Notes: generated by a model not told the origin, from the sequence alone. 64,000 nt of DNA from Saccharopolyspora endophytica (GCF_018070075.1 NZ_JAGPXE010000001.1:310001-374000), one strand, 5' to 3'. Positions 37,882-46,775 are shown, counted from the first letter of the stretch. A program made the numbers and translations.

Positions 37882-38181
37882 ATGCCGGTTCCCGAAGCGT
37901 TCTCGAAGCTGGTCGACAGCACGGTCGCGCAGGCCGCGAAGTTCTACGAGCAGGTTCGCGAGGACACCGCCGAGCACGTCGCGCGGTTCTCCGGGCGCGC
38001 CGCCGGCTGGGCGGATCAGGCCGGTGCCGCGACGGCGGAGTTCACCGAGGACACCGCGATCAAGGCGGCGGCGGTGAGCAGGATCGCGGCCGACCGGGTC
38101 GCCCACGCCACCAGCGGTCTCGCCGACAACGTCGGTGAGCGCATCATCCGCGTAGGCGAGCGGCTCAGCCGCCGCGACTGA
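37882..38181 (+). CDS. Small helical protein of unknown function
   Basis: A 99-residue, alanine-rich, almost fully helical soluble protein (FSKLVDSTVAQAAKFYEQV, then repeated amphipathic stretches such as AAAVSRIAADRVAHA). No cysteine and no membrane segment are present. It resembles in style heparin-binding or stress-related helical proteins of actinobacteria, but I do not recognise a family. GGAGGAGGG precedes the ATG at ideal spacing, which strongly supports expression. Confidence 0.7.
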   Translation: MPVPEAFSKLVDSTVAQAAKFYEQVREDTAEHVARFSGRAAGWADQAGAATAEFTEDTAIKAAAVSRIAADRVAHATSGLADNVGERIIRVGERLSRRD

Positions 38182-38202
38182 TCCGCCGAAAACCCTTGGC
38201 CG

Positions 38203-38574
38203 TCAGGCGTTCTTCTCGGCGTCGAGGACGCGGCTCACCGATTCCGGGTCGCGTCCGACGACGGTGGTGCCCTCCGACGCGGTGATGATCGGCCGCTGGA
38301 TCAGCTTCGGGTTCTCGCTCATCAACCGCAGCCAGTCGTCGCGGTGCTCGGCGTCCTTGGGCAGCTCGCGGAGCCCGAGCTCCTTCGCCACGCCCTCACC
38401 GGTCCGCGCGATGTCCCACGGTTCCAGACCGAGCCGCCCCAGCACGGCTTCGAGCTCGGCGACGGACGGAGGGTCTTCGAGGTACCGCCGCACGGTGTAC
38501 CCGGCCCCGGCGGCGTCGAGCTCGCCAACAGCGGAACGGCACTTCGAGCACTGCGGGTTCACCCAGATCTCCAT
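38203..38574 (-). CDS. ArsC/Spx-family reductase-like protein
   Basis: A 123-residue thioredoxin-fold protein of the ArsC family. The N-terminal active region is IWVNPQCSKCRSAVGEL (C-x-x-C), with the segments RYLEDPPSVAELEAVLGRLG, MSENPKLIQRPIITA and VVGRDPESV. The R-P-I motif matches glutaredoxin-coupled arsenate reductases. No ars operon is nearby, so it may instead be a general thiol reductase. Start at 38574 places the motif at the usual position; longer readings upstream are unsupported. Confidence 0.85.
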   Translation of the reverse strand: MEIWVNPQCSKCRSAVGELDAAGAGYTVRRYLEDPPSVAELEAVLGRLGLEPWDIARTGEGVAKELGLRELPKDAEHRDDWLRLMSENPKLIQRPIITASEGTTVVGRDPESVSRVLDAEKNA

Positions 38575-38709
38575 CACGGCCCCACAGTACCCACGCCACC
38601 CGCCCACATCGCCCGATGCCCTTTGTAAGCAGCAAGAACGTCCCGAACACTCCCGACCTCGCGGATCGAACGACATCGCGCGGGCCGAACTGCCGCCGTG
38701 CGGCTCCCT

Positions 38710-39576
38710 TCAAGCGCGGGACCAGAGGTTCTGGATCGCGTCGTTGACGGTGTCGGGTTCTTGGACGTGGGGGTAGAAGCCGGGAACCGTCAGGAGATCT
38801 GCGCCGATGCGGTCGGCGAGGACCTGGGCGGCGATGGTGAGCGGTTCGCCCGCGAGCCGCCGGTAGGCGTCCGGAGCGCCCGCCCAGTCACCGACGATGA
38901 CCAGCGACGGCCAGGGCGCGTCGGCGATCGGACCGAGGTCGACCGTCGCGTCCCAGCAGGGCTTTTCGCCCATGCTGGTGCGGGCGGCGCGCAGACGTTG
39001 CGGTGTGGCGGGCGGGGTCGGCATGCCGACGCTCTCGGTGGCCAGCCGGAGGTATTGCTCGGCGGTCATGTCCGACGGCAGCGAGCCGGTGGCCGCGCGG
39101 TTGCGGGCGAGGCGGTCCGCGATGGCCGGGTGGTCCTCGGCGACGCGCAGCGATCCCGGCTGGATGAGGCACAGCGACCGGACGAGGTCGGGGCGCCGGG
39201 AGGCGGCCAGCAGCGCCGCCACGCCTCCGTAGGAGTGGCCGATCAGGTGCGCGCCGTCTCCGAGCGCGTCGACGACGTCGGCGGCATCGACCTCGTAGTC
39301 GGTCCGGTGCGGCCCCTCCAGGTCCGGGCTGCCGCCGTGGCCGCGCCGATCGAGCAGCACGATCCGGCGATGCGCGGCGAGCGCCCGCTGATGCCCGAAC
39401 CCGTACCGGTCGTCGTCACCCCAGGCGAGCACCCCGTGGACGAACACCGCCGGCGGCTCCGCGGCCCCGGGCTCGGCCAGGACGGTCGCGCTCAGCTCCA
39501 CCACGACGTCGATCGAAGCACGCCCGCGCTCGGTCGGTGGCGGTTTCACTCCGAACCGACCCGGTGAAACCGACAT
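38710..39576 (-). CDS. Alpha/beta hydrolase
   Basis: A 288-residue hydrolase with oxyanion segment AVFVHGVLAWGDDDRYGF, LLDRRGHGGSPDLEG, nucleophile elbow LIGHSYGGVAALLAA, and the late acid and histidine segments VIVGDWAGAPDAY and VPGFYPHVQEPDTV. The substrate is unknown. It stands alone between the ArsC-like and folP2-like genes. The ATG is at 39576, but the first 20 residues are variable in such proteins and a later start is possible. Confidence 0.87.
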   Translation of the reverse strand: MSVSPGRFGVKPPPTERGRASIDVVVELSATVLAEPGAAEPPAVFVHGVLAWGDDDRYGFGHQRALAAHRRIVLLDRRGHGGSPDLEGPHRTDYEVDAADVVDALGDGAHLIGHSYGGVAALLAASRRPDLVRSLCLIQPGSLRVAEDHPAIADRLARNRAATGSLPSDMTAEQYLRLATESVGMPTPPATPQRLRAARTSMGEKPCWDATVDLGPIADAPWPSLVIVGDWAGAPDAYRRLAGEPLTIAAQVLADRIGADLLTVPGFYPHVQEPDTVNDAIQNLWSRA

Positions 39577-39715
39577 CGATCACAGGCGGTTCGGACCGCA
39601 ACCGCCCGATGCCAACGGCCGCGGAGGCGGTGGGTGAGCGGACCGCGGAACGGTCGCGGTTCGGTAGGCTCGGCGAGAAGCGGTACGCGCCGAGTTTTCC
39701 CAGTTAGGGGGCTGG

Positions 39716-40582
39716 ATGCCTGAGTTGGCCTTCCGGGGTCGAGCGGTGGTCAGCGATCGAGCTCTGATCATGGCGATCGTCAACCGCACGCCGGATTCGT
39801 TCTACGACCACGGCGCCACCTTCGAGGAAGGCCGGGCACGGGCAGCCATCGCCGACGCCGTCGCCGAAGGCGCCGACGTCCTGGACATCGGCGGCATCCC
39901 GGCGAGCCCGGGGCCGGAGGTGACGGTCGAGGAGGAGATCCGCCGCGTTCTCCCGACCCTGGAGTGGACTCGCGCGGAGTTCCCCGACCTGATCATCAGC
40001 ATCGACACCTACCGGCACGAGGTCGCCGACCGCGTGTGCCAGGCCGGCGCCGACCTGCTCAACGACACGTGGCAGGGCTACGACCCGCAGATGCTCGACG
40101 TGGCCGCCCAGTACGGCGCCGGATACGTCTGCTCCCACACCGGCGGGCTCGAACCGCGCACCGATCCGTCGCGCCCGCACTACGACGACGTCGTCGCCGA
40201 CGTCATCGACCAGACGACGAAGCTGGCGGAGAAGGCGGTTTCGCTCGGCGTTCCCCGCGAAGGCCTGCTGATCGACCCCGCGATCGACTTCGGCAAGAAC
40301 ACCTACCAGTCGCTGGAGATCCTTCGCCGGCTGCCGGAGCTGATCGACACCGGATGGCCGGTGCTGATGGCGATGAGCAACAAGAACGTCGTGGGCGAAA
40401 CGCTCGACGTGGAGCTCGGCGACCGGGTGACCGGCACGCTCGCCGCGACCGCGCTCGCCGCGCAGGCCGGGGCGGTCATGTTCCGCGCGCACCAGGTTCG
40501 GCAGACCCGGCACACCCTGGAAATGGTCGCGAGCATCGCCGGCGGGCGCGAGCCCTCGAACGTCGTGAGGTATCTGGACTGA
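39716..40582 (+). CDS. folP2: FolP2-type dihydropteroate synthase homolog, paralog 1
   Basis: A 288-residue TIM-barrel protein close to mycobacterial FolP2 (Rv1207). It has ALIMAIVNRTPDSFYDHGATF, GADVLDIGGIPASPG, LIISIDTYRHEVAD, ADLLNDTWQGYDP, VCSHTGG, LIDPAIDFGKNTYQSLE and LMAMSNKNVVGETLD. True FolP has NVTPDSFSDGG and an S-R-K loop; here S-N-K replaces it, and FolP2 is reported to lack synthase activity. It may bind another pterin. A strong TAGGGGG precedes the ATG at 39716. Its stop overlaps the RibD-like gene (TGATG). Confidence 0.88.
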   Translation: MPELAFRGRAVVSDRALIMAIVNRTPDSFYDHGATFEEGRARAAIADAVAEGADVLDIGGIPASPGPEVTVEEEIRRVLPTLEWTRAEFPDLIISIDTYRHEVADRVCQAGADLLNDTWQGYDPQMLDVAAQYGAGYVCSHTGGLEPRTDPSRPHYDDVVADVIDQTTKLAEKAVSLGVPREGLLIDPAIDFGKNTYQSLEILRRLPELIDTGWPVLMAMSNKNVVGETLDVELGDRVTGTLAATALAAQAGAVMFRAHQVRQTRHTLEMVASIAGGREPSNVVRYLD

Positions 40583-41328
40583 TGTACCGGTTGTGGCCGC
40601 CCGACGAGGCGGGGAACGTCGATCGCGCGGAACTCGAACGCCTCTACGGCTATCCCGAGGGCGAGTCCAAGTGGCTGGCGGTGAACTTCGTGTCGAGCGC
40701 GGACGGCGCCGTCGAGGTCGCCGGACGCTCCGGCGGGCTGACGAACGCGGCCGACCGCGAGGTGTACCCGCTGGGGAGCAAGCTGGCCGACGTCATCCTG
40801 GTCGGGTCGAACACCGCGGTCGTCGAGGAGTTCCGCGGCATCGAACCCGACGAGGACCAGGCAGAGCTCCGCGAGCGCCACGGTCTGGCGCCGATCCCCC
40901 GCATCGCGGTCGTCACCACCGGCCGAACCCTCCCGCCGGACGCGCCGGTGATCACCGACGCCCAGGTCCCGACGATCGTGATCACCAGCGGCTCAGCGCC
41001 TCTCGAACTGCGGGAGCAGTGGGAGGCGGCCGGTGCGGAGGTCGTGCTGGCCGGTGAGACCGAGGTCGACCTCGCCGCGGCGACAGCGGCCCTGCAACAG
41101 CGGGGCCTCCGGCGGATCCACTGCGACGGCGGGCCGCGGCTCTTCGGCTCGCTGCTCGAAGCGGGCGCCGTCGACGAGCTGCGGCTGACGATCTCGCCGC
41201 TGCTGGTGTCCGGGACGGCGGACCGGATCGCCAAGGGCGCCGGCATCGACCCCGCCCGGCTCAGCCTCGCCTCGGTGCTCGCGCAGGACGACACCCTGCT
41301 GGTCCGCTACCTGGTCTCGAACAGCTGA
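40582..41328 (+). CDS. RibD C-terminal-like (dihydrofolate reductase fold) protein
   Basis: A 248-residue pyrimidine-reductase family protein with a DHFR-like fold: WLAVNFVSSADGAVEVAGRSGGL, DREVYPLGSKLADVILVGSNTA, RIHCDGGPRLFGSLLEAGAVDEL and LRLTISPLLVSG. It lacks the deaminase domain of RibD. The mycobacterial homolog Rv2671 has been reported to reduce dihydrofolate. Its start overlaps the stop of the FolP2-like gene by one base, so the two are coupled and a shared pterin or folate route is likely. NADPH-binding glycines (CDGGP) are present. Confidence 0.85.
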   Translation: MYRLWPPDEAGNVDRAELERLYGYPEGESKWLAVNFVSSADGAVEVAGRSGGLTNAADREVYPLGSKLADVILVGSNTAVVEEFRGIEPDEDQAELRERHGLAPIPRIAVVTTGRTLPPDAPVITDAQVPTIVITSGSAPLELREQWEAAGAEVVLAGETEVDLAAATAALQQRGLRRIHCDGGPRLFGSLLEAGAVDELRLTISPLLVSGTADRIAKGAGIDPARLSLASVLAQDDTLLVRYLVSNS

Positions 41329-41404
41329 GCGCTCCTCGCACCGCGGCCGTTCTGGCAAACTGCCCGTATCGGGCTTCCCAGGCCCTCGCAGGAAGGAACG
41401 GGCA

Positions 41405-42295
41405 TTGCGAGATCTTGGCTCCAGCGCGGTCGACCTGGTGTTCCGCGGTCGCCGAGTTGTTCGGGACCGGGCGTTGGTGATGGCGATCGTCAACCGCACG
41501 CCGGATTCGTTCTACGACCGAGGCTCCACCTTCGAGGAAGACGCGGCCAAGGCCGCCGTCGAGCGCGCCGTCGCGGAGGGCGCCGATGTGATCGACATCG
41601 GCGGTGTGACCGCGAGCCCCGGCGACGAGGTCGACACCGAAGAGGAGATCCGGCGGGTGCTCCCGACGGTGGAGTGGACCCACCAGAACCACCCGGACGT
41701 GCTGATCAGCGTCGACACCTGGCGGCACGAGGTGGCCGACGCGGTCTGCCGCGCGGGCGCGGACATCATCAACGACGCCTGGGGCGCCGCCGACCCGCAG
41801 ATCCTCGACGTGGCGGCCGATCACGGCGCCGGGTACCTGTGCACGCACGCCAACCGCGACCCCCGCGCCGAACCGGTCCGCTCGGACTACGACGACGTCG
41901 TCTCCACGGTCGTCGAGGAGACGACGCGCTTGGCCGCGCTCGCCGAGTCCAAGGGCGTTCCCCGCGAAGGCATCCTTATCGACGGCACCGGCTACGGGAA
42001 GAACACGGTCGACCACCTGGAACTGGTGGCACGCGTGGAGGAGATCGTCGCGGCGGGATGGCCGGTGCTGATGGCGCTGTCGAACAAGACCTTCGTCCGC
42101 GAAAGCCTCGACCTGGACGCCGCCGACAAGGACGAGCTCCTCACCGGCACCCTCGCGGCCACCGCGGTGGCCGCCCACGCCGGAGCCATCATGTTCCGCT
42201 CCCACCAGGTCCTCCCCACCCGGCGAACCCTGGAGATGGTGGCCTGCATCCGAGGCATGCGCCCCCCGATCAGAGAACAGCAGTGGATCTCCTGA
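41405..42295 (+). CDS. FolP2-type dihydropteroate synthase homolog, paralog 2
   Basis: A 296-residue paralog of the protein encoded at 39716, with ALVMAIVNRTPDSFYDRGSTF and GADVIDIGGVTASPGDEV nearly identical. It differs at likely ligand sites: the DPAIDFGKN loop of paralog 1 becomes DGTGYGKN with a shortening, and CSHTGG becomes CTHANR. LMALSNKTFVRESLD and MFRSHQVLPTRRTLEMVA are kept. It may have lost or changed its ligand. The start is a TTG at 41405 after AGGAAGGAA. It ends four bases before the tRNA-derived att sequence block, so it is the last chromosomal gene left of the islands. Confidence 0.85.
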   Translation: MRDLGSSAVDLVFRGRRVVRDRALVMAIVNRTPDSFYDRGSTFEEDAAKAAVERAVAEGADVIDIGGVTASPGDEVDTEEEIRRVLPTVEWTHQNHPDVLISVDTWRHEVADAVCRAGADIINDAWGAADPQILDVAADHGAGYLCTHANRDPRAEPVRSDYDDVVSTVVEETTRLAALAESKGVPREGILIDGTGYGKNTVDHLELVARVEEIVAAGWPVLMALSNKTFVRESLDLDAADKDELLTGTLAATAVAAHAGAIMFRSHQVLPTRRTLEMVACIRGMRPPIREQQWIS

Positions 42296-42336
42296 CCCGA
42301 AATAGCAAGAACCCCAAGTCGTGTGACCTGGGGTTC

Positions 42337-42380
42337 TTGGTGGGCCGCCAGGGGATCGTCGAACCCTGAACCCGCGGATT
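42337..42380. repeat. Degenerate att copy (tRNA-Lys 3' end with 3-bp insertion)
   Basis: This repeats the 41-bp att core found at 47232 and 60363, but with three extra bases (gtc) inside the T-stem segment, GGGGATC-gtc-GAACCC. A hairpin matching the tRNA terminator (AGAACCCCA / TGGGGTTCT, 42308-42337) lies directly to its left, as expected for the original chromosomal 3' flank. Confidence 0.8.
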
Positions 42381-42528
42381 GTCGATCCATGGGGGCAGTG
42401 TTTGTCGTTGCCTGACATGACCTTCGATCAGCTGCGTGGACGGCGCCTGGGAAGTTCGCCTTGCTTGGTGCGATTTGCCGTCATCTGCGGCTGATTCTCG
42501 GCAATTGATCGGCCACTTCGGCCGTCCC

Positions 42529-42640
42529 CTGCCGTGGTGTGACGGCCTTCGCGGGGACCACCTGCGTTACTTACCAGGCAGGGCCTGCCGGAGCGGTTCG
42601 TCAGCTCGAACGTCGCCAGCGCCCGTTCCGACGTGACGTT
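42529..42640 (-). pseudogene. Frameshifted relic of the AICE left-end gene
   Basis: On the minus strand the reading ALATFELTNRSGRPCLV continues, after a frameshift, as VVPAKAVTPR. The intact gene at 47414 ends ALATFELTNRSGKPGLV then LVPAKAVTPR. The order and position just inside the att copy are the same in both elements, so this is a broken ortholog. Confidence 0.7.
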
Positions 42641-42888
42641 TGGTCGGGTCGGCCAGTGAGCGCGAATCCACCCGTTCGGGCGGACCGAGGCGCTGCGCTC
42701 CAGGAGGCTGAGGTGGTGGCGCTTCGCGGGGCCGTCCCCGAACTCTGCGAAGGCGGACTGGCGGTGCATTGACCACCAGTCCGCCAACGCGGAGAGTGCA
42801 GTTCCAGAATGCCTCTGGCAAACGGAAGCCGATATAAGTGGAAATTCTCCCTGCCACTTTAGGCGTAGGATTTCCAGCTCGTCAGGCG

Positions 42889-43320
42889 TCAGCGGCGGAG
42901 GGCCTTGATGACGAGCTTGCCGCCGACGGCCCAGACGAGGGCGGCGAGGGCGTAGTTGAGGACGACTCCGAGGAGTTCGTCGTCGGGTGTGAAGACATCG
43001 CCGAGGCCGAGAACGAAGACCTGCGCCATCGTGTAAATGAAGGAAACGAATCCGTTTCCCTGATTGGCGTCGAAGACCACGAACAGCACGTGCAGCGTGA
43101 AGATCGCGATGACTACGCCCACGACGATGCGGATGATGTGGGCGATGCTCTCGCTGCTGTCGTCCCGACGACGGCCGTGCGGTGGTTCGTCGTAGTATCC
43201 GCCCTGGTGAGGCGGTTGCTGCGGGTACTGGCCCGGAGGTGGCTGCTGATACGGACCTGGCTGCTGCGGGTGGGGGTACCCCTGCTGGGGCGGCGGGCCG
43301 TAGCGCGGGTCGTAGTTCAT
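42889..43320 (-). CDS. Small Pro/Gln-rich membrane protein
   Basis: A 143-residue protein with a disordered N-terminus (MNYDPRYGPPPQQGYPHPQQ and more PQQP repeats) and two transmembrane helices (IIRIVVGVVIAIFTLHVLFVVF and VLNYALAALVWAVGGKLVI) separated by a loop with the motif GLGDVFTPDD. The layout resembles YggT-like two-helix proteins of actinobacteria, but I do not claim the family. It is divergent from the LCP gene across an AT-rich 317-bp region. Confidence 0.7.
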   Translation of the reverse strand: MNYDPRYGPPPQQGYPHPQQPGPYQQPPPGQYPQQPPHQGGYYDEPPHGRRRDDSSESIAHIIRIVVGVVIAIFTLHVLFVVFDANQGNGFVSFIYTMAQVFVLGLGDVFTPDDELLGVVLNYALAALVWAVGGKLVIKALRR

Positions 43321-43464
43321 GGTTGCGGATTGTGTCCGTTTGGACCCGGCTGAAACAACCCGGCCATCAACCGGGTGACGCGAGAGAGGGGTCACCCGAA
43401 CGCGCAGCAAATCTGAATCCAGGTCAATTTGCTGCCGTGTTCAGCATAAATATCGAATTGATTA

Positions 43465-43481
43465 ATGCAACTAAATTGCAT
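43465..43481. promoter_or_regulatory. Palindrome in an AT-rich divergent promoter region
   Basis: ATGCAA-ctaaa-TTGCAT is a perfect inverted repeat in a stretch (about 43430-43490) that is strikingly AT-rich for this genome. It lies between two divergent genes and could be an operator controlling one or both. The rest of 43321-43637 holds no gene. Confidence 0.45.
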
Positions 43482-43637
43482 CTTGGGTAGATGGTTATCG
43501 CGGTGTGATGACTCTGTGTTCAGACCGTAGGTCACCCGTGTGGGCTAGGCCCTACTTTCGTCGGTGTCGCTCTGCGATGCTTCGCGCCGTGCCGTCGGGG
43601 GGCGGATACGTGTCCGGCGATTGTTTCGGAAGGCGAT

Positions 43638-44663
43638 ATGACCTACGCACAGCGACAGCATCCCTACGGACCGCCGCAGCATTACCGTCCGCGCCGTCGC
43701 CCGGGCCGCAAGATCCTGGCGGTCATCGCGGTCTTCCTGCTGGTCCTGGTGGGGTTCTTGGTCTACGTGGACTTCTCGCTGAAGCGCGAGGACGCCATCC
43801 CGACCGACGGTGAACGCCCGGCCGATGGACCGGGGACGAACTGGCTGCTGGTGGGCTCGGACTCGCGCGAGGGCCTGGACTCCGAGCGGCAGGCCGAGCT
43901 CGGCACCGGCGACACCGCGGGGCGCCGCACCGACACGATGATGCTGGTGCACGTGCCCGCTGCGGGTGGCAAGCCGACGATGGTCAGCTTGCCGCGCGAC
44001 TCCTACGTGTCGATCCCGGGGCAGGGCAAGGACAAGCTCAACTCCGCCTTCGCCCATGGCGGGTCGCAGTTGCTGGTCAAGACGATCGAGGCGAACACCG
44101 GGCTGCGCGTCGACCACTACGCCGAGGTCGGCCTCGGCGGGTTCGCTGACATGACCGACGCGGTCGGCGGCGTGGACCTGTGCGTGAAGGAACCGATGCA
44201 GGACCCGAAGGCCAATCTGGACCTTCAGCCGGGCTGCCAGACGCTGACCGGTCCGCAAGCGCTGGGATACGTGCGCACCCGCGCCACCGCGCGCGGTGAC
44301 CTCGACCGCGTGGAGCGGCAGCGCGAGTTCCTCAGCGCGCTGTCCGAGAGGGCGTCCAGCCCCGAGGTGTTCCTCAACCCGCTGCGGCTGTTCCCGCTGA
44401 TCCTCAACACCTCCAGCACGTTCCTGGTCAACCGCGACGACCACGTGTGGCACCTGGGCGGTCTGGCCTTCGCCATGAACGGCATCGCCTCCGGCGACGG
44501 CATCACGACGACCGTGCCCTTCGGTGGTTTCGGTGAGACCGACGCCGGTGGGTCGGTGGTCAAGTGGGACAAGCAGAAGGCTCAAACCTTGTTCGAGGCG
44601 CTGGCCTCCGACTCCCCGGTTCCGCCCGAGGTCATCACCACCGCCGAGTCGATGGGTGGCTGA
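43638..44663 (+). CDS. LCP (LytR-CpsA-Psr) family protein
   Basis: A 341-residue type II membrane protein with a short cytosolic head (HPYGPPQHYRPRRRPGRK), one helix at residues 25-46 (ILAVIAVFLLVLVGFLVYVDF split as ILAVIAVFLLV and LVGFLVYVDF) and an LCP domain: NWLLVGSDSREGL, RRTDTMMLVHVPAAGGKPTMVS, LPRDSYVSIPG, GFADMTDAVGGVDLCV and YVRTRATARGDLDRVERQRE. Catalytic arginines and aspartates are in place. It shares only the domain with the long LCP protein at 31469. It is followed closely by the zinc-ribbon gene. Confidence 0.92.
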   Translation: MTYAQRQHPYGPPQHYRPRRRPGRKILAVIAVFLLVLVGFLVYVDFSLKREDAIPTDGERPADGPGTNWLLVGSDSREGLDSERQAELGTGDTAGRRTDTMMLVHVPAAGGKPTMVSLPRDSYVSIPGQGKDKLNSAFAHGGSQLLVKTIEANTGLRVDHYAEVGLGGFADMTDAVGGVDLCVKEPMQDPKANLDLQPGCQTLTGPQALGYVRTRATARGDLDRVERQREFLSALSERASSPEVFLNPLRLFPLILNTSSTFLVNRDDHVWHLGGLAFAMNGIASGDGITTTVPFGGFGETDAGGSVVKWDKQKAQTLFEALASDSPVPPEVITTAESMGG

Positions 44664-44678
44664 GCGGAGGGGGCCGGT

Positions 44679-45047
44679 ATGCGGGAAGCGCGACTGGGCG
44701 GTATCGGAGATGACGTGGAGGAGGCGTTGCGCAGCTACGAGGCCGCGCTTCAAGCCGACTCCGGCGGACGCCACGCCGACCCCGAAGACCGCTCTCCGGA
44801 CCTGGAGGAGCTGCGGGTGCAGGTCATCACACGAGCTGAGGCGCTGCCGAGCCTCTGCCGGCCACGGCCCAAGTGCGAGCACTGCCAGGGGGAGTGCGAG
44901 GTCTCCGCGGTGCAAGTGCTCACCGAGGCCGGGCAAGCACCGCAGTTCGTCACCCGCAAGCGGCTATGCCCACGGTGCCGAGGCACCGGCTTCGCCATCG
45001 CCTCCGACCTCCAGCTCCCGCACGAACCACCCCGAGAGCCCGAGTGA
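44679..45047 (+). CDS. Zinc-ribbon protein with two CxxC pairs
   Basis: A 122-residue soluble protein. The N-terminal half is acidic and helical (IGDDVEEALRSYEAALQ); the C-terminal half has CEHCQGEC and CPRCRGTGF, which resemble the CxxCxGxG zinc fingers of DnaJ. It begins 15 bp after the LCP stop and is likely co-transcribed with it. Family not recognised. No partner DnaJ or ribosomal context is present. An inverted repeat, GCCGACGCCCGC / GCGGGCGTCGGC, at 45105-45157 separates it from the kinase gene. Confidence 0.7.
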   Translation: MREARLGGIGDDVEEALRSYEAALQADSGGRHADPEDRSPDLEELRVQVITRAEALPSLCRPRPKCEHCQGECEVSAVQVLTEAGQAPQFVTRKRLCPRCRGTGFAIASDLQLPHEPPREPE

Positions 45048-45230
45048 GTTCGGTCATTAGGGACTATCTTCACTAATCCGACCGGGCTACGTAGGGTCGG
45101 CCGGGCCGACGCCCGCTCGCGGATGGCGGTCACACCCATCTCAGCGCGGGCGTCGGCACCAGCCTTCATGCCCCCCGGAACCGGTTGCCACAGGCGCGGT
45201 TCGGGCACAGTCAAGCAGGAAAGGCGACGA

Positions 45231-46775
45231 GTGAGCGAGATCGGCACGCTTCTGGCCGGCCGGTACCGCCTGGAACGGCAGCTGGGCAGCGGTGGCATGG
45301 GCGTGGTGTGGCTGGCCACCGACGAACTCCTGCAGCGCCCCGTCGCCGTCAAGCAGCTCCACGCCACGCACGGCATGGACCCACGAGCTGCCGACGAGGC
45401 ACGGCAACGCGCCATGCGCGAAGGACGGCTGGCCGCCCGCTTGCAGCACCCCAACGCCATCGCCGTGCACGACGTCACCGAGCACGACGGGCTTCCCGTG
45501 TTGGTCATGGAATACCTGCCGTCACGCAGCCTCGCCGATGTCCTGGCCGAACAGCACCGCATGGCCCCGGAAACCGTCGCGGTCATCGGCTCTCAGGCCG
45601 TCCAAGCCTTGGCCGCCGCGCACCAGGCCGGGATCGTGCATCGCGACATCAAGCCCGGCAACGTGCTGCTCGGTGATGACGGCACGGTCAAGATCACCGA
45701 TTTCGGGATCTCGCACGCCGCCGATGACATCGCAGTGACCAAGACCGGAATCCTGTCCGGCACCCCGGCCTACCTCGCACCCGAGATCGCCCGAGGAAAT
45801 GGGCCCAGCCCGGGCTCGGACATCTACTCCCTCGGGGCCACCCTCTACGCCGCCGTGGAAGGCTTCCCGCCCTCCGGTGAGGACGCCGAGAACTCCTTGG
45901 CCCTGCTGCACCGCGTCGCCGCCGGTGCGACCCGGCCGGCCGAACACGCCGGGCCGCTCGGCCCCGTGCTCGACCGCATGCTCGACACCAGCCCGAACCA
46001 GCGCCCCACGCCCGAGCAACTGCATGCGGCACTGCACGCCGCGGCCTCCGGCCAACCCCTTCCCGGTGAGTTCGCCGTTCCCATGGAGGACCGCACTCAG
46101 GTCATCGGCCGAATTTCCGGGCACACCACGACCGTCGTGCCACCCACCGGCGGTCACTACGGCACCCGCCTGGACAACACCCCCATCACCGACTGGAACC
46201 AGCACCCCAGCCCGCAGCGCAGCACCCGCCCGACCCGCCGTCCGCTGCTCATCGCCGGGCTCGCTGCCGTCGCAATCCTGCTGATCACCCTGGGGATCGC
46301 GCAGCTCTCGTCCGAGGCTCCGAAACCTTCGGCCGACACGCGCATGGCCTCGCCCGCCGACCTCGAACGCGTCGTCTCCGACTACTACGCCCTGCTCCCC
46401 CAGCACCCCGACAACGCCTGGACCCGCCTGGGCCCGGCGCTGCAAACACGAGGGCAGCAGAACTACGAGAACGCGTGGTCCCAGATCTCCGACGTCGTCG
46501 TCTTCTCAGCTCCGGCCACCACCGGCAACGACACCGTGCACGTCGGTATCGAGCTGACCAAACCCGACGGCACCCGCATCAAGGAGTTCCACCAACTCGG
46601 GTTGTTGGTCGAAGACGGTGCGCCCCTGATCAACACCGACACCGTTCTCCACTCTGAAACCGTCACGCCTCCGCCACCCCCGCCGCCGCCTGCTCCGACG
46701 AAGACCAAGGAGCAGGAGGGCAAGGGTGAAGAAGAGAAGAAGGGCGAGGAAGACAAGAAGGGCGAAGACGACTGA
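45231..46775 (+). CDS. PknB-like transmembrane Ser/Thr protein kinase
   Basis: A 514-residue kinase. The glycine loop is LGSGGMGVVW (residues 18-27), the lysine is in PVAVKQLHATHG, the catalytic loop is HRDIKPGNVLL near 137-147, DFGISHA marks the metal site and GTPAYLAPE the activation segment end. A proline-rich linker, one helix at about 336-358 (LLIAGLAAVAILLITLGIA) and an extracellular domain without PASTA repeats follow. The tail is low-complexity Lys/Glu (KEQEGKGEEEKKGEEDKK). The GTG at 45231 has GGAAAGG upstream. Co-occurrence with an LCP protein suggests envelope control, which is inference. Confidence 0.93.
   Translation: MSEIGTLLAGRYRLERQLGSGGMGVVWLATDELLQRPVAVKQLHATHGMDPRAADEARQRAMREGRLAARLQHPNAIAVHDVTEHDGLPVLVMEYLPSRSLADVLAEQHRMAPETVAVIGSQAVQALAAAHQAGIVHRDIKPGNVLLGDDGTVKITDFGISHAADDIAVTKTGILSGTPAYLAPEIARGNGPSPGSDIYSLGATLYAAVEGFPPSGEDAENSLALLHRVAAGATRPAEHAGPLGPVLDRMLDTSPNQRPTPEQLHAALHAAASGQPLPGEFAVPMEDRTQVIGRISGHTTTVVPPTGGHYGTRLDNTPITDWNQHPSPQRSTRPTRRPLLIAGLAAVAILLITLGIAQLSSEAPKPSADTRMASPADLERVVSDYYALLPQHPDNAWTRLGPALQTRGQQNYENAWSQISDVVVFSAPATTGNDTVHVGIELTKPDGTRIKEFHQLGLLVEDGAPLINTDTVLHSETVTPPPPPPPPAPTKTKEQEGKGEEEKKGEEDKKGEDD

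Noticed and set aside
39716-42295. Calling both FolP-like genes true dihydropteroate synthases
   Set aside because: The S-R-K loop is S-N-K in both, they resemble FolP2 rather than FolP1, and no other folate genes are present.
42337-42380. A second tRNA-Lys gene
   Set aside because: Only the 3' end is present, with a 3-bp insertion in the T-stem and no anticodon loop or 5' half; the same holds for 47232.
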